Part shown: positions 15,715 through 22,413 of the stretch, piece by piece | Layout of the letters: each line of letters begins with the position of its first letter | Position numbering within the stretch: position 1 is the first letter of the stretch | Origin: Clostridium sp. CAG:524 | GTDB lineage: Bacteria; Bacillota_I; Bacilli_A; RF39; UBA660 | Reading direction: 5' to 3' | DNA: 23,444 nt | Assembly (NCBI GenBank): GCA_000434555.1 | Contig: FR880117.1 | Coordinates: forward strand, 26,722 to 50,165 | Translations under genes and position numbers: made by a program | Notes under the pieces: generated by a model | The model's input: only the letters and a program-made list of their open reading frames with translations | Told to the model about the DNA's origin: nothing | Databases searched by the model: none

Positions 15715-18219
15715 ATGGAAATTACAATTGATACAATTAATAAACTTAGTATAGATGACATATACAATATATTATCTCCTCTTTTTAATAAAACTTATAA
15801 AAAATTTAGTTTTGTTAGTATGACAGAAGAAGAATATGATCTTATAGTGAGAAAAACTATTTTAGAATCTATAAGTGCATATGATGGTAGTGATGATTAT
15901 AAAAAATATATATTAAGAAGAATAAGTAAAAATATACTTACTAAAATACAAGAAGATATAAATGATCCAAGTAAGTCATTTAATATTATAAATGGATATA
16001 TAAATCAAGAATTTTCTAAAAATATAGATTATGATAACGCGATTAATTCATTTAACAAATTAGAAAGTTTTTTAGAATTATGTAATTTCATATTAAGTAC
16101 TGATATTATAGAAAAATTAGTAAGTGAAAATACTTTAATTATGAAACTTTTAAATGCTATATTTGAAATGGATAGAGATGAAATAGTAAATGGTAAATTT
16201 GATGAACCATATAATGAACTAATAGTTTCATTTGTAGAAATTTACTGTAAAAAGAATAATATTAAAATAAAAGAAGTAGAACTAAAATATGAAGACATCG
16301 GAGCTTTTGCTAGTCAAGATAGCACTAGTATATATTTAAAAGAAATACAAAACTATGGAAGATATAGTAAAGAAGAAGAACTAGAAATAATAACTAGAAT
16401 TAAAAATGGAGACATAAAAGCAAGAAATGAATTTTTAGAACAAAATTTAAGATTAGTTGTTTCAATTGCGAAAAAGTATCAAGGAAGAAATATTCCATTA
16501 ATTGATTTAATTCAAGAAGGAAATATTGGACTTATGAAAGCACTTGATGAATTTGATATAAATAAAGGATGTAAATTCAGTACATATGCGACTAATTGGA
16601 TAACTGCGTTTATAAGAAGATATATTGCTGATAAAGGTAGAAATATAAGATTACCAGTTAATTTTTATTATGAAATTAGTAATTTTATGAAGATTAAAAA
16701 TCGTTTAGAAAGAGAATTAGGTAGAGAACCAAATATTTTAGAACTAGTTAGAAAAACAGGTAAAGATAAGGATACAATATTAAGATATTTTGCTTATTTA
16801 AATGATACTAAGAGTTTAGATGATAAAGTAGGTGAAAAAGAGGACACAGATTTCTCATATTTTATACCATCAAAGGATGAATCTTTAGAAAAAAGTGCAA
16901 TAAAAAAAGATTTATCTACTAGAATGAGTGAACTTCTTAAAGAATGCAATTTAAATGAAAGAGAGATAGATGTATTATCATCAAGATATGGATTGAATGG
17001 CATAGATGTATTAACTTTAGAAGAGATAGGTCAAAAATATGGTGTCACACGTGAAAGAATAAGGCAGATTGAAACAAGAGCATTAAAGAAGATAAGAAAT
17101 TCTACTCATGTGAAAAAATTTGCTGATTTTACTGACGATCCAGTTAATGCAATGAATAATCTTATGAAAATGAGGGAAGCATATTCATTTAATCCATATA
17201 GTTTTAAGAAAAATATAATTTCTAAAGATGAAGATAATAATAGTAAAGGAAAAAGCAAAAATATTTATGATATATTTAATAGTAAAGGATATTCTAAAGA
17301 AGAAGTAGATGAAGCAATTAAGTCTTTGACAGTTGATGAAATAAACTTATTAAAGTCAAGATATGGAGATAATTTAGACAAATCCCCAACTACTAGAATG
17401 AATAGAAATGAATTTGTAGAGAAATTTACTTGTGGATTATTTCCCAAGATTTTGTTGATAATGAAAAATAATAGAGAAAAAGATATAATAAAAGAACCTA
17501 AAAATGAAAGGAAGAAATATATGAAAACACCTAGGAATATTTATGATATATTTAGAGAACAAGGATATAGTGAGCAAGAATTAATTAGAGCAATTAATTC
17601 TTTACCCGAAAATGAAGTAGAAATGTTAAAGTCAATATACGGAGCTGATTTTACAAAAATACCTACAGTTACACTTAGTAAGGAAGAAAAAACCAAATTA
17701 TATTCAGTTATTTTTACAAAAATTAGAAGAAAAATAAAAAAGGATAGAAATTCACAAACTGTTACACAAGATGTAGAAAATAAAGCTGAAGTAGTAAATA
17801 ATAGTGAAGAAACAATAGAGGATACTAAGAATGTAACTATATTTGATCAAACTGATGTTCAAGAAGAAGTACCAGTAATCGTTCCGATTAAAGAAGTAGA
17901 AGTATCTACAACTCCAACAGTAAATAGTGAGTATGGTAAATTTTTAGAATTATTAAAAACACCTACATTTAGTGATATGTTAAGTATTTTAACACCTAAA
18001 GAAGCAGTAATAATTATGCTTAAATTAGGATACATTGATAATAAATATTTTAGTACTGATAGAATAGCTGAATTTTTAGAGATAGAGCCTAGTGAAGTTA
18101 GTGAAACTACTAAGAAAGTGATACTACTTCTTAAAGAAAGAATTAATGATTATATAGATTTAGCTATAAATGAAGTATCAAAAGGAGATATAGTTACACT
18201 TAAAAAAGAACAAAAATAA
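15715..18219 (+). CDS. Large sigma-70 family RNA polymerase sigma factor with C-terminal repeats
   Basis: The product has 834 residues. Residues 1 to about 200 are a non-standard helical N-terminus. Regions 1.2-2 begin near 203 (SIYLKEIQNYG) and include RNEFLEQNLRLVVSIAKKY and LIQEGNIGLMKALDEFD. Region 2.4 reads KFSTYATNWITAFIRRYI (287-304), where the primary-sigma consensus is TWWIRQAITRAI. Region 3 has RNIRLPV. Region 4 helix-turn-helix is near 433-462 (LTLEEIGQKYGVTRERIRQIE). After that come two copies of a module NIYDIF...GYS...LLKS-YG (515-584 and 607-675), an acidic linker, and a second region-4-like domain (739-812). Group 1/2 sigma membership is clear. The changed -10-reading residues argue that it may be an alternative rather than the main sigma factor; the window cannot decide this. 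Upstream and downstream genes have their own promoters. Confidence 0.9.
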   Translation: MEITIDTINKLSIDDIYNILSPLFNKTYKKFSFVSMTEEEYDLIVRKTILESISAYDGSDDYKKYILRRISKNILTKIQEDINDPSKSFNIINGYINQEFSKNIDYDNAINSFNKLESFLELCNFILSTDIIEKLVSENTLIMKLLNAIFEMDRDEIVNGKFDEPYNELIVSFVEIYCKKNNIKIKEVELKYEDIGAFASQDSTSIYLKEIQNYGRYSKEEELEIITRIKNGDIKARNEFLEQNLRLVVSIAKKYQGRNIPLIDLIQEGNIGLMKALDEFDINKGCKFSTYATNWITAFIRRYIADKGRNIRLPVNFYYEISNFMKIKNRLERELGREPNILELVRKTGKDKDTILRYFAYLNDTKSLDDKVGEKEDTDFSYFIPSKDESLEKSAIKKDLSTRMSELLKECNLNEREIDVLSSRYGLNGIDVLTLEEIGQKYGVTRERIRQIETRALKKIRNSTHVKKFADFTDDPVNAMNNLMKMREAYSFNPYSFKKNIISKDEDNNSKGKSKNIYDIFNSKGYSKEEVDEAIKSLTVDEINLLKSRYGDNLDKSPTTRMNRNEFVEKFTCGLFPKILLIMKNNREKDIIKEPKNERKKYMKTPRNIYDIFREQGYSEQELIRAINSLPENEVEMLKSIYGADFTKIPTVTLSKEEKTKLYSVIFTKIRRKIKKDRNSQTVTQDVENKAEVVNNSEETIEDTKNVTIFDQTDVQEEVPVIVPIKEVEVSTTPTVNSEYGKFLELLKTPTFSDMLSILTPKEAVIIMLKLGYIDNKYFSTDRIAEFLEIEPSEVSETTKKVILLLKERINDYIDLAINEVSKGDIVTLKKEQK

Positions 18220-18228
18220 AACAAAAGT

Positions 18229-18280
18229 TTGACACTTTGTAACAAATATGATATAATATGCGTACTTAATTAAGAGGGGG
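18229..18280 (+). promoter_or_regulatory. Perfect consensus promoter of the small-protein cluster
   Basis: TTGACA (18229-18234), a 17-base spacer and TATAAT (18252-18257), with TG just before the -10. Both hexamers are exact consensus, so strong constitutive expression is expected. A GAGGGGG ribosome site is at 18274-18280, with the ATG at 18291. No terminator separates it from the sigma factor gene, which ends at 18219. Confidence 0.85.
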
Positions 18281-18290
18281 AATTTGAATT

Positions 18291-18902
18291 ATGTTATGGA
18301 ATATATGTTCAGTATTATTTTTAGCATCAGGAGCATGTGAAGGATTAAAAGAATATACATTTAGAAAAAGATTAGAAAGAGAAGGATATGAAATAGATGA
18401 TAATAGATCTACTACTGAGAAAGTATTAGGATTTATTAGAAATTATGCATATCTTTTAGTGCCAGTCTATAATATTTATAGAGCAGGTAAAAAATTATTT
18501 AAAGATGAAGATGAATATTATGCTTCTAGATTTAATAGTTTTAATAAAAAGGGATTACTTGTTAAGAGAGAAGAAGTAAAAGAAAAAGAACAACCTAAAC
18601 AAGTAGAACAAGTTAAAGAAGTTAAAAGAGAAGTAAAAAGTGAACCTAAGAAAGTAGTTAATGTTCAATCTGAAAATAAAGGTTATACAATTGATGAAAT
18701 GATTCATATGAGAAATTATTATATGAATCAAGATAGAAGATTGCGTGCTAGATATAAGACACTTAAAGAAAAAGGTGCTAGTGCTAGTGAGATTAATGAA
18801 GTAGTTCGTACTATTAAAGAAGTAGATAGTAAATATTATGAATTAGATAATGCCATATTAGCAAGTAGAACTAATAAGGCTGCGAGAGTAAAAAAGCAAT
18901 AA
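18291..18902 (+). CDS. Membrane-associated protein with shared helical C-terminal motif, unknown function
   Basis: The product has 203 residues and no recognised family. Residues 1-19 and about 46-69 are hydrophobic (LLVPVYNIYRAGKKL in the second), with LEREGYEIDDNRSTTEK between them. This N-terminal layout matches the protein at 22414-23091. A Lys/Glu/Val-rich linker spans about 95-130. The C-terminal motif (131-195) reads IDEMIHMRNYYMNQDRRLRARY...EINEVVRTIKEVDSKYYELDNAI. Related motifs occur in the next two proteins. It heads a cluster of four small genes under a perfect promoter. Inference: a membrane tether with a cytoplasmic helical-hairpin interaction module. Confidence 0.8.
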   Translation: MLWNICSVLFLASGACEGLKEYTFRKRLEREGYEIDDNRSTTEKVLGFIRNYAYLLVPVYNIYRAGKKLFKDEDEYYASRFNSFNKKGLLVKREEVKEKEQPKQVEQVKEVKREVKSEPKKVVNVQSENKGYTIDEMIHMRNYYMNQDRRLRARYKTLKEKGASASEINEVVRTIKEVDSKYYELDNAILASRTNKAARVKKQ

Positions 18903-18912
18903 GAGACCTACT

Positions 18913-19119
18913 GTGAACAGGAAAAAGCAATCAACAATATTGGATTCTTATCTAGTAGATTTACATAAAAGTCTTAATAAAAAATTAAACCAAGCATTAG
19001 AAGCGACTAAAGATACAAATAGAGATACTTTGACTGAATTAATTAATTTAAGAAATTACTATGCTAGTGAAGATAAAAAATTAAGAGAAAGATATAGAAA
19101 CATACCATCAATGAAATAA
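18913..19119 (+). CDS. Short member of the helical-motif family, probably truncated
   Basis: GTG start at 18913, 10 bases after the previous gene, with only a weak AAGAG site. The product has 68 residues. Residues 39-64 (LTELINLRNYYASEDKKLRERYR) match the first half of the motif seen in both neighbours, but the protein ends four residues after RYRNI, so the second helix is missing. Either a natural half-motif protein or a decayed copy. No continuation is found in other frames downstream. Confidence 0.55.
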   Translation: MNRKKQSTILDSYLVDLHKSLNKKLNQALEATKDTNRDTLTELINLRNYYASEDKKLRERYRNIPSMK

Positions 19120-19134
19120 TAGAAAAGAGGAAAT

Positions 19135-19641
19135 ATGACTGATTTTGATAAACAACATGATGAAATGCAATTATCATGGGAGAAAACGAAGAAAGAAATG
19201 GAAAGGCAACAAGAAATGTTTTTAGAATCTTGGAAAAAGACAAGTGAAGAAATGGACAGACAACAACTAAGAATGTTGGCTGATTGGAAAGAAATGAGTA
19301 AAGATGCTGAAAGACAATTTTCAAAAATGATAGAAGAATGTAAAAAGACCTATGGAACAATTGCCTTTGATTATAAATTTCCTAGTTTAGACTCTTGCAC
19401 TAAAGAATGTATTACACAACAATTAGTAATGTTAAGAGATTATTATGCAGTGCTTGATAAAGATTTACGTAAAAGATATAGAAGTATTCAAGGTAAAAAG
19501 GGACATGCATATGAACTTAAAGATTTAGTTAGTGCAGTTAAAACAATAGATAAACTTTATTATAGAGTTAATGATATGATAAAAGATTTACAAAAAGAAA
19601 GTAAGCCTATTCAAAGAAAACTCGAATCTAAAAATAAATAA
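19135..19641 (+). CDS. Protein with three 18-residue tandem repeats and the shared helical motif, unknown function
   Basis: The product has 168 residues; RBS AGAGGA, ATG at 19135. Residues 14-67 are three tandem repeats of exactly 18 residues (SWEKTKKEMERQQEMFLE; SWKKTSEEMDRQQLRMLA; DWKEMSKDAERQFSKMIE). Eighteen residues are five helix turns, so Trp and Met line up on one face of a long amphipathic or coiled-coil helix. The C-terminal part (about 90-150) has the family motif LVMLRDYYAVLDKDLRKRY...ELKDLVSAVKTIDKLYYRVNDMI. There is no membrane segment. It probably oligomerises or lies along a membrane or partner protein. No family recognised. Confidence 0.75.
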   Translation: MTDFDKQHDEMQLSWEKTKKEMERQQEMFLESWKKTSEEMDRQQLRMLADWKEMSKDAERQFSKMIEECKKTYGTIAFDYKFPSLDSCTKECITQQLVMLRDYYAVLDKDLRKRYRSIQGKKGHAYELKDLVSAVKTIDKLYYRVNDMIKDLQKESKPIQRKLESKNK

Positions 19642-19673
19642 ACAACTAAAAAGAATAAGAAGGAGGGATAAAA

Positions 19674-19934
19674 ATGCCTGATATAGATATGGGAGAATAT
19701 ACTGACACATATAAATATCTCATGGAAAAAGAAAGAGAATTAGCAGTATATTTAGAAGAATTAAAAAGAGAATATATGAGAATATTAAAACGTGGTAATG
19801 TATATGCGGTAGATGTAATGCATGATAAATATAAAGCAACTGTAGCAATATATAAAGACCATGTATCATTTATGAAAGAATTACTTGCAAAACAAAAAGC
19901 AAAACAACAAATACCAAAATCAATTATAAAATAG
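19674..19934 (+). CDS. Small helical protein, last gene of the cluster
   Basis: The product has 86 residues; very strong GGAGGG site 8 bases before the ATG. It is almost entirely helical, in a two-helix layout (YLMEKERELAVYLEELKREYMRILKRG, then VDVMHDKYKATVAIYKDHVSFMKELLAKQ). Its length and hairpin shape resemble the motif of the preceding three proteins, but the LRxYYxxxD signature is not kept, so homology is only possible. It is followed directly by a terminator that closes the cluster. Confidence 0.7.
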   Translation: MPDIDMGEYTDTYKYLMEKERELAVYLEELKREYMRILKRGNVYAVDVMHDKYKATVAIYKDHVSFMKELLAKQKAKQQIPKSIIK

Positions 19935-19936
19935 AT

Positions 19937-19962
19937 GATGAAAGAAAATTTCATCTTTTTTA
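19937..19962 (+). terminator. Rho-independent terminator closing the small-protein cluster
   Basis: 7-bp stem GATGAAA (19937-19943) / TTTCATC (19949-19955) with a 5-base loop and a run of six T, directly after the stop of the last gene. Confidence 0.8.
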
Positions 19963-19997
19963 TTGCAATTATACTTTTAATTAATAATAATTTTATG

Positions 19998-20003
19998 TAT
20001 AAT
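19998..20003 (+). promoter_or_regulatory. -10 box of the dnaB-dnaI operon
   Basis: TATAAT preceded by TG, with only a weak TTTTAA at the -35 distance. The predicted leader is about 15 nt and has only a poor GTGATG-type ribosome site before the ATG at 20021, so initiation may be modest. Confidence 0.45.
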
Positions 20004-20020
20004 ATTTCATGTGATGTGTT

Positions 20021-21304
20021 ATGAAGAAAGTATCATTATATCCAGCTGATGTATATCAAGTTATTGATAAAAGTTTATTATCAAGTAGTGATAAACTTGT
20101 TTTAAACATGCTTTATATGCCTATAATAGGTAATATTGCTGTAATGTTATACTTTTTCTTACAAACAGAAACTAAAAATACTTTTATATCATGTGAACTT
20201 ACTCATAAACATTTAATGACAAGTATGGGTATAACACTTGATAACTTAAAAGAAGCAAGATTAAAATTAGAAGGAATAGGGCTTCTTAGAACTTATTATC
20301 ATGAGGGGGAAGTGAATTCATATGTATATGAACTATATAGTCCAGTATCAGCAACAGAGTTTTTTACTCATCCTATATTTAATGTAGTACTATATAATAA
20401 TGTTGGTAAAACTGAATATAATAGACTATTTGAATACTTTAAAGTACCACATATGTCACTTCGTGATTATGAAGAAATAACTGCTCCGTTTGATGCGGTA
20501 TTTAAAAGTAGAAATTATAGTCCTCTTGAAATAAGTAGTGGTGAAGTTGTATCTAAGAATAAACTATTATTAAAATATGAATTAGATTTTGATTTTGATC
20601 TAATGGTGTCTTCACTACCAAGTGAAATGTTCAATCAAAAATGTTTAAATAGAAGTATGAAAGAATTAATAATTAATTTAGCTTTCTTATACGAGATAGA
20701 TCCAGTAACAATGGCTGATATAATAAGAGCATCTTTAAATGAAAAAGGTAATATTGATAAAGAAGATTTAAGGCGTAATACAAGAAAATATTATCAATTT
20801 AATAATAACAATAGACTTCCAAGTTTATTATTTAAGAGTCAACCTGAATATTTAAAGAGTGCTAGTGGAGATAATAGTAAGCGTGGTAAGATTATTGATG
20901 TATTTGAAAGTCATTCACCATATGAATTCTTGAAGGCTAAATATAAAGGTGCTAAGCCTACTGAAAGAGATATGAAAATACTTGAAAGTCTTCTTATGGA
21001 TTTAAATCTTAATCCAGCAGTAGTAAATGTATTAATAGATTATACTCTTAAGACAAACAATAATAAACTTGTAAAAGCATATATAGAAACAATCGCAGGT
21101 CAATGGAAAAGGTGTGGTGTTGAAACTGCTAGTGAAGCTATGGATTTAGCAGAAAAAGAACACAAAAAGAAGTTTAAAAAAGAACCTACAAAGAAAATGA
21201 ATAAAGTTATGCCTACATGGTTCAATGAAAAAATAGAATCTAAAGAAGAAAACAGTGAAAGTGATGAAGAATTTAAAAACTTTATAGAGGAGTTTAGAAA
21301 ATGA
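20021..21304 (+). CDS. dnaB: Replication initiation / membrane attachment protein DnaB (Bacillus type)
   Basis: The product has 427 residues. The N-terminal winged-helix region (DKLVLNMLYMPIIGNIAVMLYFFLQTE...LKEARLKLEGIGLLRTYY) and the C-terminal DnaD/DnaB domain (SPYEFLKAKYKGAKPTERDMKILESLLMDLNLNPAVVNVLIDY...YIETIAGQWKRCGV, about 305-366) are characteristic. In Bacillota this protein works with DnaD and DnaI to load the replicative helicase at oriC and at restart sites; it is not the helicase itself. The ATGA overlap with dnaI and the dnaB-dnaI order confirm the call. A charged tail (380-427) is typical. Confidence 0.95.
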   Translation: MKKVSLYPADVYQVIDKSLLSSSDKLVLNMLYMPIIGNIAVMLYFFLQTETKNTFISCELTHKHLMTSMGITLDNLKEARLKLEGIGLLRTYYHEGEVNSYVYELYSPVSATEFFTHPIFNVVLYNNVGKTEYNRLFEYFKVPHMSLRDYEEITAPFDAVFKSRNYSPLEISSGEVVSKNKLLLKYELDFDFDLMVSSLPSEMFNQKCLNRSMKELIINLAFLYEIDPVTMADIIRASLNEKGNIDKEDLRRNTRKYYQFNNNNRLPSLLFKSQPEYLKSASGDNSKRGKIIDVFESHSPYEFLKAKYKGAKPTERDMKILESLLMDLNLNPAVVNVLIDYTLKTNNNKLVKAYIETIAGQWKRCGVETASEAMDLAEKEHKKKFKKEPTKKMNKVMPTWFNEKIESKEENSESDEEFKNFIEEFRK

Positions 21305-22197
21305 TTAATGGAAGTAGTTTTGTTAAAAAAAGTAAAAAGGCTATTAATGATGAATTAAGACGTGATTTTGTTTTAGCAAGTAGTGATGAAACATTTAAGA
21401 AATTATGTAATAGACTTAAATGTGATGACGAAATACTTATGAAATATACAAGTAAACTTACTGATTCAGCATGCGAACTTAAGAATTGTTCAAGATGTAA
21501 AGGATTATCTTATTGTAAGAATGCTGTAAAAGGTCATGTTTATTTTCCAACTGTTACTAAAGATTTTATAGAGTTTTCATATAAATCTTGTAAATACTTT
21601 AAAGAGAAGAAAAAGAATAATACTATATTTTTTGAAACACCTAAAATGCTTATGAATGCTTCGTTAAGTGAACTTATTACCGAAAAAGAAAGAGCAAATA
21701 TTTTAAAATATATAAAAGACTTCTTAAAAAAGAAAGTAAATGGTGAAACTGTTAAAGGACTTTATTTAAGTGGCTCTTTTGGTAGTGGTAAATCTTATAT
21801 ATTAAGTGCTTTATTAAATGAGCTTTCTCTTAAAGGATATAAATGTGTTAATATAAATTATCCATTATTATTGAATAAGTTAAAAGCATCATTTAGTGAT
21901 TATAATTATAATGACGTTATGGAAGAAATAATGACTTGTGATGTTCTTTTAATAGATGACATTGGTGCTGAAAATAATAGTCCTTGGTCAAGAGACGAGG
22001 TACTTGGAACTATTCTTCAATATAGAATGGATAGTGATTTAACTACATTTTTTACTTCAAATTTCACAATAAATGAACTTGAAACAGAACTTTCAGAAAC
22101 AAATAAGGGAACTGATTTAATTAAAGCAAGAAGAATTATTGAAAGAATAAAATATTTAACAGTTGAAGATAAATTAATAAGCAAAGACAAAAGATAA
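21301..22197 (+). CDS. dnaI: Primosomal helicase loader DnaI
   Basis: The product has 298 residues. The N-terminal domain has a zinc-binding cluster (Cys58, Cys63, Cys66, Cys72, His79, Cys97 are candidates), as in B. subtilis DnaI, where it contacts the helicase. The C-terminal AAA+ domain has Walker A GSFGSGKS (158-165), Walker B LLIDDIGAE (216-224), sensor 1 TSN and the RRIIERIKYL arginine region. It loads the replicative helicase with ATP hydrolysis. It starts inside the dnaB stop (ATGA, 4-base overlap), so translation is coupled. Confidence 0.96.
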   Translation: MINGSSFVKKSKKAINDELRRDFVLASSDETFKKLCNRLKCDDEILMKYTSKLTDSACELKNCSRCKGLSYCKNAVKGHVYFPTVTKDFIEFSYKSCKYFKEKKKNNTIFFETPKMLMNASLSELITEKERANILKYIKDFLKKKVNGETVKGLYLSGSFGSGKSYILSALLNELSLKGYKCVNINYPLLLNKLKASFSDYNYNDVMEEIMTCDVLLIDDIGAENNSPWSRDEVLGTILQYRMDSDLTTFFTSNFTINELETELSETNKGTDLIKARRIIERIKYLTVEDKLISKDKR

Positions 22198-22223
22198 ACG
22201 TTTGTTCGTTTACTGGGAATATT

Positions 22224-22232
22224 TGCTATAAT
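22224..22232 (+). promoter_or_regulatory. Extended -10 promoter downstream of dnaI
   Basis: TGcTATAAT with no good -35 (TTGTTC at 19-base spacing or TTCGTT at 16). Predicted start at about 22239, exactly where a structured region begins. Confidence 0.5.
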
Positions 22233-22238
22233 GATCAC

Positions 22239-22378
22239 ATACAACATCGGTGCTTGGAATGTCACTATTACTAATTTTAGCTATGGTCTAGCGCCAATAT
22301 TTCGCATTGTATAATATTGATTAGATAACACACAACTATCAAAATGATAAGTGTTGATTGACAAAATCGCACTTTTTT
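22239..22378 (+). ncRNA. Candidate structured non-coding RNA (about 140 nt), unknown family
   Basis: No ORF. Pairings seen: ATACAA (22239-22244) with TTGTAT (22307-22312), GGTGCT (22249-22254) with AGCGCC (22290-22295), ACTAT (22264-22268) with ATGGT (22283-22287), and CAATATT (22295-22301) with AATATTG (22313-22319). The last pairing would place TTGTAT in a hairpin loop, giving either a pseudoknot or two exclusive folds. It ends in a hairpin with a T run (22349-22378). The base composition is less A/T-skewed than the flanks. It does not match SRP, tmRNA, RNase P or common riboswitch signatures I know. A 5' regulatory role is unlikely because the terminator precedes the next promoter's -10. 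Confidence 0.4.
22349..22378 (+). terminator. Terminator overlapping the next promoter
   Basis: AAGTG (22349-22353) pairs with CACTT (22370-22374) and GATT (22356-22359) with AATC (22365-22368), followed by T residues to 22378. The -35 of the next gene lies inside this hairpin. Confidence 0.45.
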
Positions 22379-22406
22379 GTTATAATATGTACATTATTAA
22401 GGGGGA
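22358..22406 (+). promoter_or_regulatory. Perfect consensus promoter and ribosome site of the membrane protein gene
   Basis: TTGACA (22358-22363), a 17-base spacer and TATAAT (22381-22386), with TG before the -10. An AAGGGGG ribosome site lies at 22399-22405. It has the same promoter architecture as the cluster starting at 18291. Confidence 0.85.
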
Positions 22407-22413
22407 ATGTAAA

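Noticed and set aside
17257..18219. Sigma C-terminal repeats as a separate downstream gene
   Set aside because: The frame is continuous with no stop, no ribosome site and no promoter at the junction.
19064..19360. Minus-strand ORF opposite the small-protein cluster
   Set aside because: Phe/Leu-rich shadow. The plus strand has a ribosome site, tandem repeats and the family motif.
22239..22378. SRP RNA, 6S RNA or a known riboswitch
   Set aside because: The SRP GGAAG/AGCA core is missing, the length and bubble of 6S are not clear, and no known aptamer signature is seen.
22351..22413. Longer N-terminus of the 22414 protein starting at a TTG at 22351
   Set aside because: It would translate a perfect consensus promoter, and a strong AAGGGGG site fits the ATG at 22414.
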